Origin: Omphiscola glabra
Taxonomy: Eukaryota > Mollusca > Gastropoda > Lymnaeidae
Length of the DNA stretch: 64,000 nt
Reading direction: 5' to 3'
Assembly: GCA_964017045.1 (NCBI GenBank)
Contig: OZ024794.1
Location: 23,045,359-23,109,358, forward strand
Part shown: positions 57,781 to 64,000 of the stretch, piece by piece
Numbering within the stretch: the stretch's first letter is position 1
Layout of the letters: each line of letters opens with the position of its first letter
Position numbers and translations under genes: made by a program
Notes under the pieces: generated by a model
What the model was told of the DNA's origin: nothing
Seen by the model: only the letters and a program-made list of their open reading frames with translations
Database searches by the model: none

Positions 57781-58520
57781 ACTAGCGAGAACCCGGCATG
57801 CGTTGCATGCCACTCAATGAAAAACGTGTTTGTGTTTTAATTGAGTTTTAAAGTAATTTTTAAATAGAAAATACTTATTGTTTTTTTTTCCGTCTAGTGC
57901 GTACACAAATACATTAGAAGTTTTTTCAACGCGTGAGCAGGCAACATACAGCTGTCCACATGAGAAGCATGGATTTTCAAAATTTAGTCCACACACTTGT
58001 AGCGATTGATCCACCCATGCAGTAGCTCTGTTTTAAATGATATTTAGATAGCTCAAATATTTATTATTTTTAAAATAAAATATTTCCCCCGACCCCAAAC
58101 GTACAATTTTTAAATGGTTGTACTGATGACACACACAAACTGAAATGTCGTTTGTATCTGATTGATTTCTAGCCACTCATTTAATAGCATTGATTAAAAT
58201 TATATTTTTATAGCTCATATAAGAAAAAAATAATTTGGGGCTTTGGCCCGAAAAGGAATATTTCAAAATGTATAAGCTAATTCAGAAACGGTGCGCACAA
58301 CAACTTACCAAAGTTTTATCGCAATCGGATGAATGGTATAAGAACGCATACGAAAATTATATTTAGCTCATAAAAGGGGGAAAAAAAATTTAGGTCCCCG
58401 GTCCCAAAACGGAATATTGTAAAATGTGTGTAATAATTCAGAAATATTTGCATTTTTTTACAATTCACACAATTTTCATCACTTTGGATTGATGGTATAG
58501 AAGCACATACGGGACATACT
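57781..58520 (-). mobile_element. Helentron/Helitron remnant: helicase C-terminus and terminal hairpin
   Basis: The minus-strand frame 58014-57814 encodes GLNFENPCFSCGQLYVACSR and VFVYALDGK, the C-terminal motif VI of Helitron Pif1-like helicases. Just after it comes a perfect hairpin (GGCATGC, GTT loop, GCATGCC; 57795-57811) inside ACTAGCGAGAACCCGGCATG, a form known from Helentron ends. 58030-58520 holds two non-coding units (CCCAAAACGGAATATTGTAA, ATCGGATGAATGGTATAAGA). Rep and the rest of the helicase are absent. Confidence 0.7.
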
Positions 58521-58578
58521 TATATATGTATAGATATAGTTTACCGAATTAAGATAACTATTTTGCAATTATTCAAGG

Positions 58579-59515
58579 ATGATCTGTCTGTCTGACTGTC
58601 TATCTCTCTGTCTGTCTCTCTGTCTCTGCCTGTCTCTCTGTCTGTCACTATGTCTGTCTCTCTATTTCTCTTTCTCTCTGTCTGTCTCTCTTTCTCTCTG
58701 TTTCTCTGCCGGTCTATATGTCTCTCTGTCTGTCTGTCTCTCTGTCTCTATGTTTGTCTCTCGGGCTGTCTCTCAGTCTGTCTCAATGTCAGTCTCTGTC
58801 TCTCTGTCTATCTCTCTGTCCTTATGTCTTTTTCATCTGTCTGTTTCTCTGTCTATCTCTCTATCTGTCTGTCTCTCTGTCTGTCTATCCTTCTGTCTCT
58901 CTGTCTTTCTGACTGCCTGTCTGTTTGTCTCACTGTCTGTTTATCTATCTATCTACCTATCTACCTATCTATCTATCATCTACCTATCTACCTATTTACC
59001 ATCTAATGCCTGCCTGCCTGCCTACCTACCTGCCCACCTACCTAACTACCTACCTACCTACCTACCTAACTATGTACCAATCCAGCTACTATCTACAGAC
59101 CTGTTTACCCTCAAAATCTTAAAATCGTACAATTTCATCACAAAATCGTTCAATACATTATCTTAATAGTAAAAAAACATACAGTATATATAATGTATAC
59201 ACATCAAAATCGTACATTGTACGCCAAAATCGTAAGAGTAAACAGGTCTGTATCTATCTACCATCTACCTACCTACATATCTATCTACCTACCTACCTAC
59301 CTACCAACCTACCTACCTTTCTACCTACCTATTATCCATCCATCCATTCATCCTCTCACTCACCCACCCAACCTTCCTCCCATACATCCTTTCATCCATC
59401 CATCCATCCATCCGTCTAGCTATCTTTTATCTACGTCTCTATCTATCTATCTATCATCTATCTGTGTATTTGTCTGCCTGTCTGTCTGTCTTTCTATCTC
59501 TCTATCTAATAGAAT
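58579..59515. repeat. Long tetranucleotide-type microsatellite interrupted by a MITE
   Basis: (TGTC)n/(TCTC)n at 58579-58945, (TATC)n/(TACC)n to 59095, the MITE 59096-59250, then (TATC/TACC/CATC)n to 59515. The Ser/Leu/Cys- and Tyr/Leu/Pro-rich frames are artefacts. Confidence 0.93.
59096..59250. mobile_element. MITE with CAGACCTGTTTAC ends and 6-bp target duplication, copy 2
   Basis: Perfect ends CAGACCTGTTTAC and GTAAACAGGTCTG, with an interior very like the copy at 8877-9047. Flanked by TATCTA on both sides (59090-59095, 59251-59256). Inserted in a tetranucleotide microsatellite; TATCTA is part of that repeat, so the duplication is weaker evidence here. Confidence 0.75.
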
Positions 59516-61555
59516 CTCTATTTTTAAAATTAAATTTTCACTTGTGTAAAGTGATTGGGTTTTGATATCCCTGGGGATAATTATGAAAATATTTTTATGT
59601 TTTGTTAAAGTTATTGATTTTCTTAATTGGTTAACATATGTTCATATGTAAAATGAGAATATAGCTTCCTTTTTTTTTGTTACAACTAAAATGTCGTTGG
59701 ATTGAAAGATATTGTCATCCAAGTAAAAATGCATGAACTCAATTTCCTACCATCTATATAAATGTATCGAAGAAGGTAAATTATTGATCAAATTTATGCT
59801 GAGTCTTATCTTGTGCTGCACTGAGCAAAATGAATGTATAGTGTATAGTGGGCTACACAGAGTTTTTAAAAAATAAATAAATCATCCACTGGATTGTAGA
59901 CCCCTTACTTACGCAGAAGATTTTTTTTGCATTTAATATGCTTATTTCTTATCTAGATCAGTGATAAGTGCATTAAAAATGTTATTTGGCTATTTAGTTT
60001 TGCTACACCAATTTAATTAAAAGGCATATTCTTATTAAAATTACTTTTTAATGTAGAGTTTTTACTACTTTATAAATTTCATAAAAGTTTATTTTTGGAA
60101 TGAATAAAAAGTACAAACTTATTAAATGTTAAAAATACAAAGCTAAATTAGTATTTAAGTTTAGAAATTTAAAAAGCAATCAATGCTATTTATTAATTTT
60201 ACTTTTAAGAAGTGGAATATACATTATCAGTTTTGTCACGCTCTTTTATTAAATAAGAGAACTTTTAGCTTCGGCTAAATAAGCAATTCGCACTATCACG
60301 TCATTTGCGTGATTATTTAGAACTAATTAATTTTAATTTTATTTCGCCTTATTGACAACGCGCTAATGAACGCACTAACAACAACTGATGTTTAGGTTTT
60401 CCCGATAAATGTGATTACTGTGTATTTCTTTGATCATATTGTTTCTATTTAATTTTTTTCATATCTTTTAAACGCATATAAAATGTTTAAGATAGTTCCT
60501 TAGTTGTTTCTTTATATGTATTTGTAATTTATAATAATAATACTTAAAATGTTGCTAAAATAAAAGCGGAAATATAATATTTTTTGCGCATGTAAATTTA
60601 TTCGATTTCCGTAAAATAATAGAAAATAACTATGTTTTTAAGAGTCCGAACGTATCAAAATATTTTCGGCTCTTTGGCGTTATGTCTCTATAGCTCATTC
60701 GTATATAAATATAATTTAGGTCACAGCTTACCCGGGGCTGTATACGTGATTGCTAACTTCCGGTTATAATAGTATTATCATTGTGCACAATCCAATTTGT
60801 TAATTAAGATTTCGCTCATTGATCGGCTATCTAATATAAATAATATTTTTTTGGTACTCAATGAAAGTTTAATCATTTTATAATTTTTTAAAATACCAAG
60901 TTAGACCAAATGTTACTGAGAAATAACTACGGTAGCTATTTATATCAAGAAGATGCTACCCGCAGTTTTCGTATTTTTAGAATCGGAAATTCAAGACCCA
61001 CCGATATGCAGATGCCATATTAACACTACGATTATGACCTTCTTGAACTTTCTGGCGGGCGCACTCTTTTCGCAGCGTCAAATCGATATCACTAATGAGT
61101 GACCGGTTAAATTAGTTAATTTTATTGAAATTTTGTCACAAAAATTTATTTTTAAGTTATTTAACAAAAACATACAATATAAAATTCATCCCCAATAATT
61201 ATTTTTTGAATTTCCTCTCTACACTTGAGATGGTTAAAATCAAACATTTTCCTACCACCCGCCACGTTGGACAGCAGAGGTAACCAGAAATATATTAGGA
61301 TCAGCATAAATATCTCGTTGGGGCGCAAGGTATCAAAAATATTTTTACTATTTATTAATAAGATAATGTATCAGTGTGTATGCTAATGTGAAACAAAATA
61401 ACTTCCCAGAGCCAGAAAATAATAGAATTGTCAAACTTCATTAGAGTAATGTGCAAAGGCGCGGTGTATCAATTTTAACAAAACAGCCAAAACCTACACT
61501 CTGAAAGCGTTTTCTACACGCTAAATGGCCATCCATTATAAAGGAAAGTAAAACA
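59516..61555. other. AT-rich intergenic stretch
   Basis: No repeat array, RNA gene or protein-like frame was recognised in this 2-kb stretch. Confidence 0.5.
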
Positions 61556-61558
61556 TTA

Positions 61559-61956
61559 GGGGCTGTCCATAAATTATGTCAACAAAATAGGGGGGAGGGG
61601 GGTCTGAAAATTTTTGACAATTGTTGAAAAGGGGGAGGGGGGGGGAGGTCAAGAAAAGTTGACGTCAACAATGTTACTTTTTTTTAAATAAATTTAATTT
61701 CATAATTTAAAATTTATTTTACTTTTTTTTCTAAACATTTTACTTGTATTGACTTTTTTCTTGTAGTTGTAAACTAGTCTATTTAAAATATTGATTTTTC
61801 CCCCCATTTTATCTTTATTTTGGGGGGGGGGTAATCAAATGTTGACGTAATTTTAAAGGGGGGGGGTCTCTGGAAGTTTGACAAGTTGTTGACAAGGGGG
61901 AGGGGGGGGAGGTAAAAATTGCCAAAAATTTGTTGACATAATTAATGGACAGCCCC
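61559..61956. mobile_element. PIF/Harbinger-like MITE
   Basis: Terminal repeats GGGGCTGTCCATAAATTATG and CATAATTAATGGACAGCCCC, flanked by TTA on both sides (61556-61558 and 61957-61959), the 3-bp duplication typical of PIF/Harbinger. Internally repeated gggggaggggg and TTGTTGACAAG motifs. Confidence 0.75.
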
Positions 61957-62185
61957 TTAAGCTACTGATAAGTAGAGCTCGCTGTCATCTCTCATTAACG
62001 TGTGCGAAACAAAAACAGTTGGCTTGTATCAATCTGATCAAGCGCGCCCGACAGACGGTTAAATTTGGCTGCAAGTTAGAAACTGAGAAACAGTTCGAAA
62101 TGTTTTAAATAGGACCTTACATCACTTCTTCAAGTTCAGTTCTCAACAACGCCTGTCTGACGCCAATAGAATTAATGGAGGACAA

Positions 62186-62339
62186 CAGTGGCGTAGCGAG
62201 CTTAACTCGCGCCCGTAGCACAATACCTTTTTAGCGCCCCCCATTCGAAAACCATACAATATTATATGTAAAATATACCATTTGGCGCCCCTTTGTGAGT
62301 AGCGCCCGGGCATGATGCCCCCCGCTCGCTACGCCACTG
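62186..62339. mobile_element. hAT MITE, CAGTGGCGTAGCGAG family, copy 3
   Basis: Same family, with a perfect 8-bp target duplication GAGGACAA (62178-62185, 62340-62347). Confidence 0.85.
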
Positions 62340-63254
62340 GAGGACAAAGCTTTTTAAAAAAAGCTTCTCTTTTTTGGTTGGTGATACATTAATTAAATAA
62401 GCGCCACGCTCGTCCAAGATTATAGATGACTCCTTTTGATGAATACCCTTCCAAATATCAGTGTTAAATGTCCGCGCTCCTCCCCATACCCACCTCCTTG
62501 ATCGCCACACACACAGGCTGTGCACACAGTCTTATAAAAACAGGCTTTGTTTTCGAAGCCCCCCCCCCCCCCCCCATGTTAAATCCACACGGCCTCCGTT
62601 TACTTGGAGGTAAATACTAGCTGAGAAGCACATTTCGGGCCATCAGAAAATCTATATTAAAGCAGTTCAAGTGGATAGTGTTTTGGGGGGGGGGGGGGGC
62701 AGAGTAATTTGTTGACAGATGCGGGATAACAGTGAGAGACATGCTATGTTCCCACGTACAATAACGTGCCCGCCCCCTCTATCTCTCACGCACAGCTTGT
62801 GTCGAAGCTATTGAAAATTAAGTAGTGTCATTAAAATAGGACCGGTTATCTGTATCATCAGTCAGATAGGGGCATACGTTATACATCTTTACATGGTTGG
62901 CGGTAAATCTGCATTGTAGGACGGGGCAGGTCATCGGAGTCGAATGTTCTAGAGTGGCGTTGTAGTCCACTTTTTGCATTACTTTTGTGTTTGTGTGGAG
63001 CCGACGACATAAAATTTACTATGAATATATAGAATCCACGACGCAGACTTGAATTCGGTGACGGGATTTAAAGAAAGCCTCCTCGCATGTTTCAGTTACC
63101 CTGGTTTTACACATTATGAACAAAAAATTGATATGTTCACCAAAACAGCCACTTGTATAGTTCATGAAAGCGTTGAAAGAAACAAACAAACAACTACCCT
63201 TTTTATTTTGAAATCAGTTTGTGTGCACTACTACAGATCGTGGAGGGTCGAGGG
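62340..63254. other. Intergenic stretch with homopolymer tracts
   Basis: Holds poly(C) at about 62559-62575 and poly(G) at about 62684-62699. The frame 63049-63363 runs into a SPIN element and shows no family resemblance. Confidence 0.45.
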
Positions 63255-63451
63255 CAGCGGTTCTCAGCCTGTGGGTAGCGACCCCTTTGGGAGTCGAATG
63301 ACCCTTTCAAAGGCGTCGCCTAAGACCATCGGAAAACACATTTACTCTACAGGTATGAAGTAGCAGCGAAAATAAATTTGTGGTTGTGGATCGCCACAAC
63401 ATGATGAACTGTATTAAAGGGTCGCGGCATTAGGAAGGTTGAGAACCACTT
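63255..63451 (+). mobile_element. SPIN-like hAT MITE, copy 4
   Basis: Begins CAGCGGTTCTCAGCC and ends GGTTGAGAACCACT. The centre matches the other copies. No clear target duplication remains. Confidence 0.8.
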
Positions 63452-63768
63452 GTCTGTTTTGGGGGGGGGGGGGGGAAGGGAGAGAAGACTTTCAATCAAA
63501 ACGAATGCAAACGAATATTAAAGGTTCTTAAAGCTCAGAAAGTGTAATCTGCAAATTCTCTGTGACCACAAACGTTAGAAAAGGAAAAGAGGAGAGGAGA
63601 GAGGTGAAGTTCGCCCCACGACAAAACGACGTCTCTTTATATTGATTGGGGGGGGTGGGTTTGACGGGGACGGCTACAATCTAAGCCTGCCCAGGGTGGT
63701 ACTAACTAACCCTAGCCACGCCCCTGATAATGAGATTTGGAGGGCAAATAAGAGCGTTAAAAATTTCG

Positions 63769-63769
<1 letters not shown>

Positions 63770-63805
<36 letters not shown>
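63770..63805. repeat. (TA)n microsatellite
   Basis: About 18 TA units. Confidence 0.9.
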
Positions 63806-63809
<4 letters not shown>

Positions 63810-63947
63810 TTTAGCAGGCAATGAACAGACGTCCAAATTAAAAAAAAATGGATGCAAGTGTTGTTTTAAATTTTATTTGTTAATTATGTTTAAAACTACC
63901 GGTAACGAATATCTTGTTTGATTAAGTTAAAACTAGATGTAGTTAAT

Positions 63948-64000
63948 GAACTACCTGTCGTACCTGTCATACCTGTCGTACCTGTCGTACCTGTCATACC
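63948..64000. repeat. 10-bp tandem repeat running off the window
   Basis: Units TACCTGTCGT / TACCTGTCAT continue to the last base, so the array extends beyond the window. Confidence 0.85.

Noticed and set aside
58579..59549. Ser/Leu/Cys-rich frames resembling membrane proteins
   Set aside because: Pure tetranucleotide microsatellite.

Overview
The window is eukaryotic and almost certainly metazoan nuclear DNA: AT-rich, with GT-AG introns of 0.1-4 kb, many minisatellites, long poly(G)/(C) runs and dense DNA-transposon MITEs. A mollusc, probably a gastropod, fits best. That is inference from the style of the repeats, a stand-alone KY-type gene and SPIN-like hAT elements, which are known from the pond snail Lymnaea. 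No prokaryotic, viral or organellar genes were seen.

Three genes can be supported. (1) A KY/hillarin-type C-terminal-domain protein on + at 6178-6852, as one open exon of 224 aa. (2) A tubulin polyglutamylase, TTLL5-type, on + at 13749-37719. I reconstructed 26 coding exons whose phases all agree, giving 864 aa. (3) A polypeptide N-acetylgalactosaminyltransferase (GALNT) on - at 56863-39902. I reconstructed 13 coding exons giving 739 aa: a type II membrane anchor, a GT-A catalytic domain and a three-repeat ricin-type lectin domain. TTLL5 and GALNT converge tail to tail with about 2.2 kb between stop codons. They act in different places (tubulin glutamylation; Golgi O-glycosylation) and nothing suggests a joint pathway.

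Layout: 1-5600 is repeats (SPIN MITE, foldback MITE, a 1.8-kb minisatellite). 5600-8130 holds the KY-like gene and its 3' region with a SPIN MITE. 8130-13660 is intergenic with nested MITEs and a 21-bp GC-rich minisatellite. 13660-39050 is TTLL5, whose introns hold an antisense LINE, a second LINE fragment, a Tigger-like element, a foldback palindrome, a nested hAT MITE and a 70-bp array. 39890-56950 is GALNT, whose introns hold most of the remaining minisatellites and a hAT-like element carrying two of them. 56950-64000 is intergenic with a Helentron end, long microsatellites and more MITEs.

The most unusual pattern is that tandem repeats start within about 30 nt downstream of 5' splice sites in at least six introns of the two long genes. 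In one case the repeat unit contains the exon-intron junction itself, which now carries a GC instead of a GT donor. Most long open frames in this window are by-products of minisatellites whose period is a multiple of three, and are not annotated as genes.
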